NCBI GenBank assembly: GCA_035712285.1
Contig: DASTBA010000044.1
Span: 1-64,000, forward strand
Length of the DNA: 64,000 bases
DNA from: CAMLHP01 sp035712285
Lineage (GTDB): Bacteria > Gemmatimonadota > Gemmatimonadetes > Gemmatimonadales > GWC2-71-9
Direction of reading: 5' to 3'
Position 1 is the stretch's first letter. Every line of letters starts with the position of its first letter. Shown one piece after another: positions 1-7,385 of this stretch. Under the pieces are notes generated by a model. That model was not told where the DNA came from. It made no database searches and worked only from the letters and a program-made list of their open reading frames with translations. The translations under genes and the position numbers were made by a program.

Positions 1-177
1 GTCCTGCACTGCCGCCACCGGGCGTACGGCGTGGGGATGTTCGGCGCAGCGGAAGTGCTCGACGCGGAGCGGCAGCTGGCTGAAGCGGGCAGGGACGATT
101 CGCCGTTCGAGGCCATCGTGGCGACCGTTTCGTCGTGCCACGGCGCGGTGAGCGCCCTCGCGGTCCGTTCCCGGTGA
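1..177 (+). CDS. C-terminal fragment of an unidentified protein
   Basis: The window opens inside a reading frame that runs from base 1 to a TGA at 175-177, giving 58 residues. The frame has the strong G/C third-position bias of its neighbours; the other two forward frames are poor by comparison, so it is probably the tail of a real gene. The end of the fragment reads roughly FEAIVATVSSCHGAVSALAV. The CHGAV piece faintly recalls the MutL C-terminal domain, but MutL should continue for tens of residues past that point, so I do not assign it. The start lies outside the window. Confidence 0.5.
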   Translation, partial: VLHCRHRAYGVGMFGAAEVLDAERQLAEAGRDDSPFEAIVATVSSCHGAVSALAVRSR

Positions 178-205
178 CATCCGGAACTCCGGCGGGTTCT
201 ATATT
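174..205 (+). promoter_or_regulatory. Putative promoter of trxB
   Basis: TATATT at 200-205 lies in the 82-base gap before trxB and matches the -10 consensus at 5 of 6 positions. GTGACA at 174-179 matches the -35 at 5 of 6, but the 20-base spacer is long, so the -35 assignment is weak. The context CTATATTGCGG recurs before uvrB and before the epimerase at 47936. Confidence 0.4.
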
Positions 206-259
206 GCGGGTGGAACCGAACCATGTCGGGCGCCGGGAGCGCCCCAACCAACGTTGAGG

Positions 260-1225
260 ATGCGCGTGGCCACGATCAGCGACTTCGAAGTGATCATCAT
301 CGGCGGCGGGCCGGCGGGGCTCTGCGCGGCCATGTACGCGGGGCGCGGCATGCTCAAGGCGGTCCTGCTGGAACGCGGGGTCACCGGCGGTGAGCTGCTC
401 AACACCGAGCTGATCGAGGACTATCCCGGGTTCGAGAGCATCACCGGACGGGAACTGGCCCGCCTGATGACCGAGCATGCGCTCAAGTTCGGCGCGGAAA
501 TCCGTCAGGAGGAAGTCGAGCGGGTCACCCGTCGCGACGACGGGCTCTTCGAGGTGGCCTGCGCCTCGGGCGACGTCTACACCGCGCCGGCCGTGATCCT
601 CACGGCGGGGGGGACGCCTACCAAGCTGGGGGTGCCGGGGGAGGCGGAGTTCGCGGGGCGGGGCACCTCCTACTGCGCCGTCTGTGACGGGGCCTTCTTC
701 AAGGGCGAGACCATCGCGGTGGTGGGCGGTGGCGATGCTGCGGTGGAGGAGGCGGATTACCTCACCCGCTTCGCGGCCAAGGTCTACGTGATCCACCGGC
801 GCGACGAGTTCCGGGCCTCGAAGATCCTCCAGGAGCGGCTGTTCGCGAATCCGAAGATCGAGGTGATCTGGAACAAGGTGGTGACCGGGCTGACCGGCGA
901 ACCGGCCGGGCTGCGCCAGGTGCAGCTCAAGGACACCGTGACCGGCGAGGCCTCGTCGCTGGACGTCACCGGCTGCTTCATCTTCATCGGTTTCAAGCCC
1001 AACAGCGGGCTCGTCACCGGTCACGTCGCCCACGATCCGTCCGGCTACCTCATCACCGACGACCGCATGATGACGTCCATTCCCGGCCTCTTTGCGGCGG
1101 GAGACCTGCGGGTGCAGCTCACCCGCCAGGTAACCACCGCGGTCGGGGACGCGACCACTGCCGCGCTGGCGGTCGAGAAGTACCTGGCCGAGCGGAAGAC
1201 GCAGGGGAGTGCCGCCGGTGTCTGA
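260..1225 (+). CDS. trxB: Thioredoxin reductase
   Basis: NADPH-dependent flavoenzyme that reduces thioredoxin in the cytoplasm. From the ATG at 260 the protein has 321 residues, normal for the family. Visible in order: the FAD-binding GGGPAG near residue 15-20, the redox pair CAVC at C139 and C142, the NADPH-binding GGGDAA near 156-161, the HRRDEFRA segment near 179 that reads the NADPH phosphate, and the second FAD motif GLFAAGD near the C terminus. An upstream TTG at 254 and a GTG at 266 are alternative starts; GAGGA at 256-260 is best spaced for the GTG. The stop overlaps the next gene, so the two are probably cotranscribed. Confidence 0.93.
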   Translation: MRVATISDFEVIIIGGGPAGLCAAMYAGRGMLKAVLLERGVTGGELLNTELIEDYPGFESITGRELARLMTEHALKFGAEIRQEEVERVTRRDDGLFEVACASGDVYTAPAVILTAGGTPTKLGVPGEAEFAGRGTSYCAVCDGAFFKGETIAVVGGGDAAVEEADYLTRFAAKVYVIHRRDEFRASKILQERLFANPKIEVIWNKVVTGLTGEPAGLRQVQLKDTVTGEASSLDVTGCFIFIGFKPNSGLVTGHVAHDPSGYLITDDRMMTSIPGLFAAGDLRVQLTRQVTTAVGDATTAALAVEKYLAERKTQGSAAGV

Positions 1226-1865
1226 ACTGGACGTGATCACGGTGCCGAACGGCCAGTTCGCCGAGAATTGCTATCTCGTGGCGGACACGGTCAGGCGGGA
1301 GGCGGTGATCATCGATCCGGGCGAGGAACCGGACGTCTTCCTGGCGGAGCTCAACACCCGTGCCTGGACGCTTTCCGGCATCTGGCTCACCCACGCGCAC
1401 ATCGATCATGTCCTCGGCGTCGGCGTGGTGAAGGCGCGCACGGGAGCGCCGATCCTGCTGCATCCCGATGACCGGCCGTTGTACGACGCGGCCGGCACCC
1501 AGGCGGAATGGTACGGGCTACGTCTGGATCCGCTGCCGGCGCCCGACCGTCCGCTGGTCCATGGGGATAGCGTGCACGTGGGCCGGTTCACGTTCGAGGT
1601 GCGGCACACGCCGGGGCACTCGCCGGGAAGCGTGAGCTTCGTGGGCAGCGGCATGGTGTTCGGCGGCGACGTGCTTTTTGCCGGCAGCGTCGGCCGCACC
1701 GATCTCCCGGGCGGCGACATGCCCACCCTGCTTCAGAGCATTCACCGGCATCTCATGACGCTCCCCGACTCGACGGTGGTCCGGAGCGGGCATGGTCCCG
1801 AGACGACGATCGGCGTGGAGCGGCTGACGAATCCGTTCCTGACGGCGGACATCGAAGTTGATTAG
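1209..1865 (+). CDS. Metallo-beta-lactamase-fold hydrolase, glyoxalase II type
   Basis: A 218-residue cytoplasmic metallohydrolase. The metal-binding signature THAHIDH at residues 61-67 (H62, H64, D66, H67) is intact. Further ligands are visible in HTPGHSPGSV, in the GGDVLF segment and in the terminal SGHGPET. The set matches the glyoxalase II / YcbL-like branch, which hydrolyses thioesters such as S-lactoylglutathione; the actual substrate cannot be read from the sequence. The GTG at 1209 overlaps the end of trxB, and a second GTG at 1218 is also possible. Lying beside a thiol-redox enzyme fits a thiol-linked role, but that is inference. Confidence 0.85.
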   Translation: MPPVSELDVITVPNGQFAENCYLVADTVRREAVIIDPGEEPDVFLAELNTRAWTLSGIWLTHAHIDHVLGVGVVKARTGAPILLHPDDRPLYDAAGTQAEWYGLRLDPLPAPDRPLVHGDSVHVGRFTFEVRHTPGHSPGSVSFVGSGMVFGGDVLFAGSVGRTDLPGGDMPTLLQSIHRHLMTLPDSTVVRSGHGPETTIGVERLTNPFLTADIEVD

Positions 1866-2052
1866 GGGCGGACAAGGCGGACAAGGCGGACAGGACGGGC
1901 AGGAGCACGTGCCCGCCTCGTCCGCCTTGTCTGACTCGTCCGCCCCGACCTGTCAGCGCTGCGGCTTTCCCGTCCCGTCCCGGCTTTCCGGCTGCAAGAA
2001 TCCCTGTCCCAACTGCGGCACCATCTACCCGCTGGGTGACTGCTCCGATTGA
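1858..2052 (+). CDS. Zinc-ribbon miniprotein with repeat-derived N terminus
   Basis: The last 33 residues hold CQRCGFP, GCKNPCPNCG and a final LGDCSD, so six cysteines could bind one or two zinc ions. I recognise this tail as a type of conserved small protein but know no function for it. The longest frame starts at a TTG at 1858 inside the end of the previous gene and first translates a Gly/Gln-rich stretch encoded by the repeat at 1865-1946. An in-frame GTG at 1909 with AGGAG just upstream would drop most of the repeat and give a 47-residue protein. The stop overlaps the start of the next gene, suggesting translational coupling. Confidence 0.6.
   Translation: MIRGGQGGQGGQDGQEHVPASSALSDSSAPTCQRCGFPVPSRLSGCKNPCPNCGTIYPLGDCSD
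1865..1946. repeat. REP-like inverted repeat built on GGCGGACAA units
   Basis: Tandem GGCGGACAA units on the left face GTCCGCCTTGTC and GTCCGCCCC on the right. The outer arms GGGGCGGAC (1865-1873) and GTCCGCCCC (1938-1946) pair perfectly, GACAAGGCGGAC (1871-1882) pairs with 1920-1931, and the centre GCACGTGC is itself palindromic. The whole can fold into a long imperfect hairpin. It starts directly after the hydrolase stop codon and lies inside the zinc-ribbon frame. Shorter related text occurs at about 61325-61365. Confidence 0.6.
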
Positions 2053-3185
2053 CGGCGCCACTCGCCGTTCTCGACGTCAGTGAGTATTACGCGCCTGACA
2101 GCGGGGGCGTCCGGACCTACCTGCACGAGAAGGGCCGGTACGCTGCGGCCCATCCCCCGGTGCGGCAGGTCGTGGTTGTACCGGGCCCGCGATACGAAGC
2201 CGGCCTGCTCAACGGGATGCCGATGTACCAGGTGCCGGCGCCCCGGATTCCATTCCAGTCGAGTTATCGCCTGCTCCTGCGCGGCGACCTGCTGGCGCGG
2301 ATCGTGGCTGCCGAGCGCCCGTCGATCATCGAGGCAGGCAGCGCCTATGGCGTGCCCTGGCACGCGGTGCGCGCGGCGCGCCGCGCGGGGATTCCGGTGG
2401 TCTGGTTCTATCATGCCCATCTGCCGCAGATCCTGGCGCCCTTCCCGTGGCTGCGCGCGGCCGCCAGCCGGTACGTCCGTGCGATCGCCGGGCGGATGGA
2501 TCGCGTGCTGGTGGCGAGCGAATCGGTGCGCCGCGATCTCGCGGCGCTCGGTGTCGAGAACACCGCCCTCACTCCGCTCGGCGTCGACACGGCGACCTTC
2601 CATCCCGGGCGGCGCGAACGGCGCAGCGAGACGCTCGGGACGCTGGAGCTGCCCGACGGGCCCCTGGTGCTGTACACCGGGCGCTTCACCCGCGAGAAGG
2701 AACTGGCGAGCGCCGTCCGCTCCTGGGTTCGGGTGAGGACACCGGGCGCAACACTGGTGCTTGCCGGCACCGGACCACGGGAATCCGAGCTCCGTGACCT
2801 CGCCGGTCCAGGCATCCGCTTCCTCCCATTCCAGCAGGATCGTGCGGTCATGGCCGATCTGTGCGCCGCGGCGGATCTTTATCTCGCACCCGGCCCGGCC
2901 GAGACCTTCGGGCTGTCGGCGCACGAGGCGATGGCCTGCGGCACGCCGGTGCTGAGCGTGGACCGCGGTGCGGTGGCCGACACGGTGCGCGCCGCCGGCA
3001 TCGGCGGCTGCTGGGTTCACGGCGATGGCGCCATGATGGCGGCTGAAGCCGACCATCTGCTGGGCGTCGCAGCGTCAGAGCGGAATGCCGCCCGGCGCTA
3101 CATCGAGAGCCATCATCGCTGGGACATCGCCTTCGACCGCATCTTCTCGGTGTACACTGACGTCATCGCCGGAACTCCCGCATGA
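2049..3185 (+). CDS. Glycosyltransferase, GT4 family
   Basis: A 378-residue retaining glycosyltransferase with two Rossmann domains. The N terminus carries the GGVRTYL loop typical of GT4 enzymes. The C-terminal half carries VLYTGRFTREKEL and the nucleotide-sugar-binding E-x7-E signature in ETFGLSAHEAMACGTPVLS. It probably transfers a sugar to a lipid or a growing glycan at the inner face of the membrane; donor and acceptor are unknown. The TTG start overlaps the zinc-ribbon stop, and the stop overlaps the next gene in an ATGA, so 1209-4057 looks like one coupled operon. Its partner is a UPF0104 membrane protein, a pairing common in glycolipid loci. Confidence 0.85.
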   Translation: MTAPLAVLDVSEYYAPDSGGVRTYLHEKGRYAAAHPPVRQVVVVPGPRYEAGLLNGMPMYQVPAPRIPFQSSYRLLLRGDLLARIVAAERPSIIEAGSAYGVPWHAVRAARRAGIPVVWFYHAHLPQILAPFPWLRAAASRYVRAIAGRMDRVLVASESVRRDLAALGVENTALTPLGVDTATFHPGRRERRSETLGTLELPDGPLVLYTGRFTREKELASAVRSWVRVRTPGATLVLAGTGPRESELRDLAGPGIRFLPFQQDRAVMADLCAAADLYLAPGPAETFGLSAHEAMACGTPVLSVDRGAVADTVRAAGIGGCWVHGDGAMMAAEADHLLGVAASERNAARRYIESHHRWDIAFDRIFSVYTDVIAGTPA

Positions 3186-4057
3186 CCCTGACGCCCATCG
3201 AAGCCCACGCCGCCTGTGTTCTCCTGGTCCTGGTGGACCTGGCGGCGCGCGCGTGGCGCATCGAATGGCTGCTGCGCGGCACCGGGACCCGCATCACCTT
3301 CGCCCAGGCCATCGGGATCAATGCGGTGGGAGATGCGGCCTGCGCCCTCTCGCCGATGCGGATCGCCGGCGAGCCGGCCCGCCTCTGGGGCATGCTGCGG
3401 GCCGGCGTTCCCGCCGCCGCCGCGTTCGTGGCCATCAGCGTGGAGATCCTTGCGGCCTGGCCGGTGATCGTTGCGGCGGCCGTCGTGCTCACGGTGCTGT
3501 TCGCCCCGGAGTGGATGGCGATGGCGCTCCCGCGGATCCGCCACGCCGCCGCGGCCGGCTGGCCGTGGATCGCCCTGGTGCTCGTGATCACCGCGGCGTC
3601 ATGGCTCGTCGCGCGCCGGTGGACCACGGCTGCCGCCCATCGCCTGCGCCGTCCGGTGCAGCGGGTCCGCGTGTACTGGCGCCGCATGCCGCACTGGCCC
3701 GTGCTCGCGAGCATCCCGATGACGGCGCTCAACATCGTGTCCCGGAGCGGGATCCTGGTGGCGCTGGCCCTCGCCGAGCCTTCCGGGATGTCGCCGGGCG
3801 CGCTGTTCTTCGGCTCGTTTGTCCTGCTCTACGCCCAGCTCATCCTGCCGACGCCGTCCGGTGCCGGGGTCGTGGACCTGGGCTTTCTGGGCGGCGCGGC
3901 CGGCGACCTTGGCGCCGGCGCCCTCATCTGGTGGCGGGTCTACAGCAACGGCGTCGGGATTCTCCTCGGCGGCGTGGTCCTGCTCCGGAACGCTCTCGGC
4001 GGGCCGGGCGGCAGGCGTGTTAGATTTCCGGCCGGAATTCGGCAAGGATCCAGTTGA
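3182..4057 (+). CDS. UPF0104 / lysylphosphatidylglycerol synthase-like membrane protein
   Basis: A 291-residue integral membrane protein with about seven or eight hydrophobic segments. It matches the flippase-like domain shared by UPF0104 and the N-terminal half of MprF: the conserved EPARLWGM near the second segment and the LILPTPSGAGVVDLGFLGG loop near the C terminus are visible. The cytoplasmic aminoacyl-transferase domain of MprF is absent, so it is not a lipid lysyltransferase; lipid translocation is the usual suggestion for this class. It starts in an ATGA overlap with the glycosyltransferase, which suggests a shared lipid-linked substrate. Confidence 0.8.
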   Translation: MTLTPIEAHAACVLLVLVDLAARAWRIEWLLRGTGTRITFAQAIGINAVGDAACALSPMRIAGEPARLWGMLRAGVPAAAAFVAISVEILAAWPVIVAAAVVLTVLFAPEWMAMALPRIRHAAAAGWPWIALVLVITAASWLVARRWTTAAAHRLRRPVQRVRVYWRRMPHWPVLASIPMTALNIVSRSGILVALALAEPSGMSPGALFFGSFVLLYAQLILPTPSGAGVVDLGFLGGAAGDLGAGALIWWRVYSNGVGILLGGVVLLRNALGGPGGRRVRFPAGIRQGSS

Positions 4058-4060
4058 GCG

Positions 4061-5485
4061 ATGAGCAACACGACCCGGCTTGAAAAAGACCCCCTCGGCG
4101 AGCTCCCGGTGCCGGCCGACGCACTGTACGGCATCCAGACGCTGCGGGCCCAGCAGAACTTCCCGATCTCGGGGCTCCGTCCGCTGCCCGCCTTCGTGGA
4201 CGCGGTGATCTGGATCAAGCGCTCCGCCGCCCTGGCCCACAAGCGTACCGGCCGCCTGGATCCGCGCCTTGCCGACGCCATTGTCACCGCCGCGGATGAG
4301 GTTCTGGCCGGCCGGCATCGCGACCAGTTCATCGTGGATGTCTACCAGGCAGGGGCCGGCACCTCGCACAACATGAATTGCAACGAGGTGCTGGCAAACC
4401 GGGCCAACCAGCTGCTGGGCGGGGCGCTCGGCACGTACACGCCGATTCACCCGAACGATCACGTCAACATGGCGCAGAGCACCAACGACGTGATCCCGAC
4501 CGCCATGCGCCTGGCCACCCTGGCGACCCTGCCGGCGCTGCTCGGGGCGATGGACCGGCTGGCGGAATCGCTGCTGCAGAGGGGGCAGGAGTTCGACGGC
4601 ATCATCAAGAGCGGCCGCACCCATCTGCAGGACGCGACGCCGATCCGCCTGGGCCAGGAGTTCACCGCCTACGGGCGCACGGTGGCGCGCCACCGGCAGA
4701 AGATCGCCGATGCCGCCGAATGGCTGCGCGAGATGAACATCGGCGGGTCGGCGGTGGGGACGGGGCTCAACGTGGAGCCGGAGTATCCGGAGATCATGGT
4801 GGAGCTGCTCGCCGAGGTGAGCGGGCTCGACCTGCACGAGGCGACCGACCGCATCCAGCTGATGCAGTCCATGGGCGACATCGCGACCTTCAGCGGCGTG
4901 GTCCGCGCGTGGGTGCTGGATCTCAACAAGATCGCCAACGACATTCGCCTGCTGGCATCGGGACCGCGGACCGGGCTCGCGGAAATCCTCCTGCCGGCGG
5001 TGCAGCCGGGCTCCAGCATCATGCCCGGCAAGGTCAACCCCTCCATCGCCGAGATGGTCAACCAGGTCTGCTACCAGGCGCTGGGGCTCGATACCACGGT
5101 CGCGATGGCGGCGGAAGCGGGCCAGCTCGAGCTCAACGTGATGATGCCGGTGATCACCCACAACGTGGTGTTCATGCTGATCATCCTCGGCAACGCCACC
5201 CGGGTGCTGGCGGAGCGCTGCGTGGATGGCCTCGAGGCCGATGCGGCGCAGTGCGCGCACTGGCTGGAACGCTCGCCGGCGCTGGTCACGGCGCTCGCGC
5301 CGAAGATCGGCTACGCGGAAGCGGCCAAACTGGCCAAGGAAGCGGTGGCCTCGGGACTCACGGTGCGCGAGCTGGTCATGAAGAAGGGCATCCTCGATCC
5401 GAAGGAGATGGACGCGGTGCTGGATCTTCGTGCCATGACCGAAATCGGGGTGCCGGGCAGAAGCGGCGTTCCCGCGGGCGGATGA
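4061..5485 (+). CDS. aspA: Aspartate ammonia-lyase
   Basis: Converts L-aspartate to fumarate and ammonia. The 474-residue protein matches the aspartase/fumarase superfamily along its length: PADALYGIQTLRAQQNF at the N terminus, GAGTSHNMNCNEVLANRA, HPNDHVNMAQSTND, and the signature GSSIMPGKVNP near residues 317-327. The opening EKDPLG-x-LPVPADALYG-x-QTLRA and the VDVYQAGAGTS segment resemble aspartase more than class II fumarase (whose usual start is MEKD plus a different loop), so aspartase is preferred; fumarase C is the alternative. It starts 3 bases after the UPF0104 stop, but the TTAGAT at 4020-4025 might serve as its own weak promoter element. Confidence 0.82.
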   Translation: MSNTTRLEKDPLGELPVPADALYGIQTLRAQQNFPISGLRPLPAFVDAVIWIKRSAALAHKRTGRLDPRLADAIVTAADEVLAGRHRDQFIVDVYQAGAGTSHNMNCNEVLANRANQLLGGALGTYTPIHPNDHVNMAQSTNDVIPTAMRLATLATLPALLGAMDRLAESLLQRGQEFDGIIKSGRTHLQDATPIRLGQEFTAYGRTVARHRQKIADAAEWLREMNIGGSAVGTGLNVEPEYPEIMVELLAEVSGLDLHEATDRIQLMQSMGDIATFSGVVRAWVLDLNKIANDIRLLASGPRTGLAEILLPAVQPGSSIMPGKVNPSIAEMVNQVCYQALGLDTTVAMAAEAGQLELNVMMPVITHNVVFMLIILGNATRVLAERCVDGLEADAAQCAHWLERSPALVTALAPKIGYAEAAKLAKEAVASGLTVRELVMKKGILDPKEMDAVLDLRAMTEIGVPGRSGVPAGG

Positions 5486-5528
5486 AATTCATGTCGGGCT
5501 CGGGCGTTCCCTGCCTGGAGGACAGACC

Positions 5529-5987
5529 ATGCGCGTGACCACCTGGACGGAATACAGCCTGATCATCGTGCTCCACCTGGCCCGCCGCGGCGAGGACGGT
5601 GCCGGAACGGTGGCGGCGCGCGAGCTGGCCGAGACCGAGCGCCTGCCGGGCGACTACGTCGAGCAGATCCTGCTGCGGCTGCGCCGGGCGGGGCTCGTGG
5701 AGAGCGTGCGCGGGGCGCGGGGCGGATATCGCCTGGCCCGGCCCGCGCACGCGATTTCCGTTCGCGATGTGATGACGGCATCGGAGCATCAGACCTTCGA
5801 GGTCAACTGCGCCACCCATCCGGTGGATGCAGACCGCTGCGGCAGCGGCACCTCGTGCAGCATCCGGCCGGTCTGGCAGGCGCTGCAGCGCCGGATTGAC
5901 GATCTGCTCGAGAGCATTTCGGTGGCGGATCTCATGAAGCAGGAACCGGCGGTGCAGGAGCTCGTCACGCTGCAGCCGGCGTCGTGA
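5529..5987 (+). CDS. Rrf2-family transcriptional regulator with probable Fe-S cluster
   Basis: A 152-residue winged-helix regulator. The N-terminal half has the Rrf2 pattern: WTEYSLIIVLHLAR, then LPGDYVEQILLRLRRAGLVESVRGARGGYRL, which contains the DNA-reading helix and the wing. Three cysteines, C94, C104 and C110, sit where IscR, NsrR and RsrR bind a cluster, so a redox, NO or iron-sulfur signal is likely. The ATG is preceded by GGAGGA at 5516-5521. It lies directly upstream of the MoeB-rhodanese gene, which makes control of sulfur trafficking a reasonable inference. It is not IscR proper by context: no iscS or iscU is nearby. Confidence 0.87.
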   Translation: MRVTTWTEYSLIIVLHLARRGEDGAGTVAARELAETERLPGDYVEQILLRLRRAGLVESVRGARGGYRLARPAHAISVRDVMTASEHQTFEVNCATHPVDADRCGSGTSCSIRPVWQALQRRIDDLLESISVADLMKQEPAVQELVTLQPAS

Positions 5988-6007
5988 CGAGAGGGGACCG
6001 CGAGACG

Positions 6008-6032
6008 AGCCCGGCCCCGCGGTCGGGCTTTT
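6008..6032 (+). terminator. Possible weak terminator or attenuator
   Basis: AGCCCG (6008-6013) pairs with CGGGCT (6024-6029) around a GC-rich loop, followed by TTT. It stands between the Rrf2 gene and the MoeB gene, 23 bases before the MoeB start. The six-base stem and short T tract allow partial rather than complete termination. Confidence 0.45.
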
Positions 6033-6054
6033 GTGTTCGAAAGGCAGGTGCATC

Positions 6055-7203
6055 ATGACGGCCACGGAGCATGCACGGGAGCTGAGTCAGCGGGAACTGG
6101 TGCGGTACGCGCGGCAACTAACGCTGCCGGAGTTCGGGGCCGAGGGCCAGGCCCGGCTCCGCACGGGGCGGGTGCTGGTGATCGGCGCCGGTGGACTCGG
6201 CTCGCCGGCCCTGCTGTACCTGGCGGCCGCCGGCGTGGGCACCCTGGGCGTGGTGGACTTCGACGCGGTCGAGCGCTCCAACCTGCACCGCCAGGTGCTG
6301 CACGGGGAGAGCGGGCTGGGCCGCCGGAAGACGGAATCGGCGGCCGAACGGCTGCGCGACCTGAATCCCGACATCGCCATCACGACGCACGACGCACGAC
6401 TCACCTCAGCCAACGCGCTGGACATCGTCTCATCCTACGACATCGTCGTGGACGGGTCCGACAACTTCCCCACGCGCTACCTGGTGAATGACGCCTGCGT
6501 GCTGACCGGCCGCCCGCTGGTCTACGGCGCCATCTTCCGGTTCGAGGGGCAGGCGAGTGTCTTCGGCGTGCCGGACGGGCCCTGCTATCGGTGCCTTTAC
6601 CCCGAGCCGCCACCACCGGGCCTGGTGCCGAGCTGTGCCGAGGCCGGCGTGCTGGGCGTGCTCCCGGGGGTTGTCGGAAGCATCCAGGCGGTGGAGGCGA
6701 TCAAGCTGCTGGCGGGGATCGGCACGTCGCTCGCCGGCCGGCTGCTCCTGTTCGACGCCCTGCAGCTCCGGTTCCGGGAGCTCGCGCTGCAGAAGGATCC
6801 CGACTGTCCCGTGTGCGGCACCCATCCGACCGTGCGTCAACTCATTGATTACGAGGTGTTCTGCGGCATCGAGCCGGCGTCCGGCGAGGCGGAGATCGGT
6901 GCGCCCGAACTGGCGAACCAGCTGGCCGGCTCGGCGCCGCCGGTGGTGGTGGACGTCCGGGAGCCGCACGAGATCGCGATCGCACGGATGCCGGATGCCG
7001 TGGAGATTCCTCTCGGGACACTGCCGGCGCGGCTGGGCGAGCTCGACCCGGCACGGCCGATCGTGACGGTCTGTCACCGGGGCGCGCGGTCGATGAAGGC
7101 GCTGGAGCTGCTGAGGGCGGCGGGATTCGGGCGGGTGCGGAGTCTCAGGGGCGGGGTGGATGCCTGGGCCCGCGAGGTGGACCCGGGCATGTCCCGGTAC
7201 TGA
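6055..7203 (+). CDS. moeB: MoeB/ThiF-type sulfur-carrier adenylyltransferase fused to rhodanese
   Basis: A 382-residue two-domain enzyme. Residues 1-250 are an E1-like adenylyltransferase with the ATP loop GAGGLGSPALL (44-54), DFDAVERSNLHRQVLH, and zinc cysteine pairs in CYRC and CPVC. The rest is a rhodanese domain with DVREPHEIAIARMP and the active-site loop CHRGARS (C near residue 340). Family knowledge: such proteins adenylate the C terminus of a ThiS/MoaD-like carrier and then load sulfur from the rhodanese persulfide, for molybdopterin, thiamine or thiolated tRNA. No carrier gene is in the window, so the end product is open. The ATG at 6055 follows AGGTG; longer upstream starts are less likely. 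Confidence 0.88.
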   Translation: MTATEHARELSQRELVRYARQLTLPEFGAEGQARLRTGRVLVIGAGGLGSPALLYLAAAGVGTLGVVDFDAVERSNLHRQVLHGESGLGRRKTESAAERLRDLNPDIAITTHDARLTSANALDIVSSYDIVVDGSDNFPTRYLVNDACVLTGRPLVYGAIFRFEGQASVFGVPDGPCYRCLYPEPPPPGLVPSCAEAGVLGVLPGVVGSIQAVEAIKLLAGIGTSLAGRLLLFDALQLRFRELALQKDPDCPVCGTHPTVRQLIDYEVFCGIEPASGEAEIGAPELANQLAGSAPPVVVDVREPHEIAIARMPDAVEIPLGTLPARLGELDPARPIVTVCHRGARSMKALELLRAAGFGRVRSLRGGVDAWAREVDPGMSRY

Positions 7204-7205
7204 AG

Positions 7206-7289
7206 TGCCGAAGGGGGGACTCGAACCCCCACGGGCTTGCGCCCACTGCGCCCTGAACGCAGCGCGTCTACCAATTCCACCACTTCGGC
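7206..7289 (-). tRNA. tRNA-Leu(CAG)
   Basis: The minus strand folds as a class II tRNA of 84 bases. The acceptor GCCGAAG pairs with CTTCGGC, the discriminator is A, and no CCA is encoded. The anticodon stem CTGCG/CGCAG closes the loop TTCAGGG, giving anticodon CAG. A long variable arm folds through GGGC-GCAA-GCCC, and the T arm is GGGGG-TTCGAGT-CCCCC. It is convergent with the MoeB gene and divergent from smpB. Confidence 0.95.
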
Positions 7290-7298
7290 AAGGCGCCA

Positions 7299-7328
7299 AA
7301 AGTACGAACGCGGCATCCCGCGAGTCAA
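7299..7328 (-). promoter_or_regulatory. Promoter of tRNA-Leu
   Basis: Read on the minus strand, TTGACT (7328-7323) and TACTTT (7304-7299) are separated by 18 bases. Transcription would start near 7292, a few bases before the mature tRNA 5' end at 7289. Confidence 0.65.
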
Positions 7329-7336
7329 GCTCGTCG

Positions 7337-7365
7337 TTGACCCGGCCCGGACCCGTTTCTATGCT
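7337..7365 (+). promoter_or_regulatory. Promoter of smpB
   Basis: TTGACC (7337-7342) and TATGCT (7360-7365) are spaced by 17 bases. The start site would fall near 7372, inside or just before the GAGGAGGA at 7368-7375, so the leader would be about 14 bases. It stands back to back with the tRNA-Leu promoter. Confidence 0.55.
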
Positions 7366-7385
7366 TCGAGGAGGATTCCGCTCGC

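Noticed and set aside
3599..5260. A minus-strand frame of 553 codons opposite aspA
   Set aside because: Rich in His, Gln, Arg and Val as expected of an antisense shadow; aspA has its full set of signatures.
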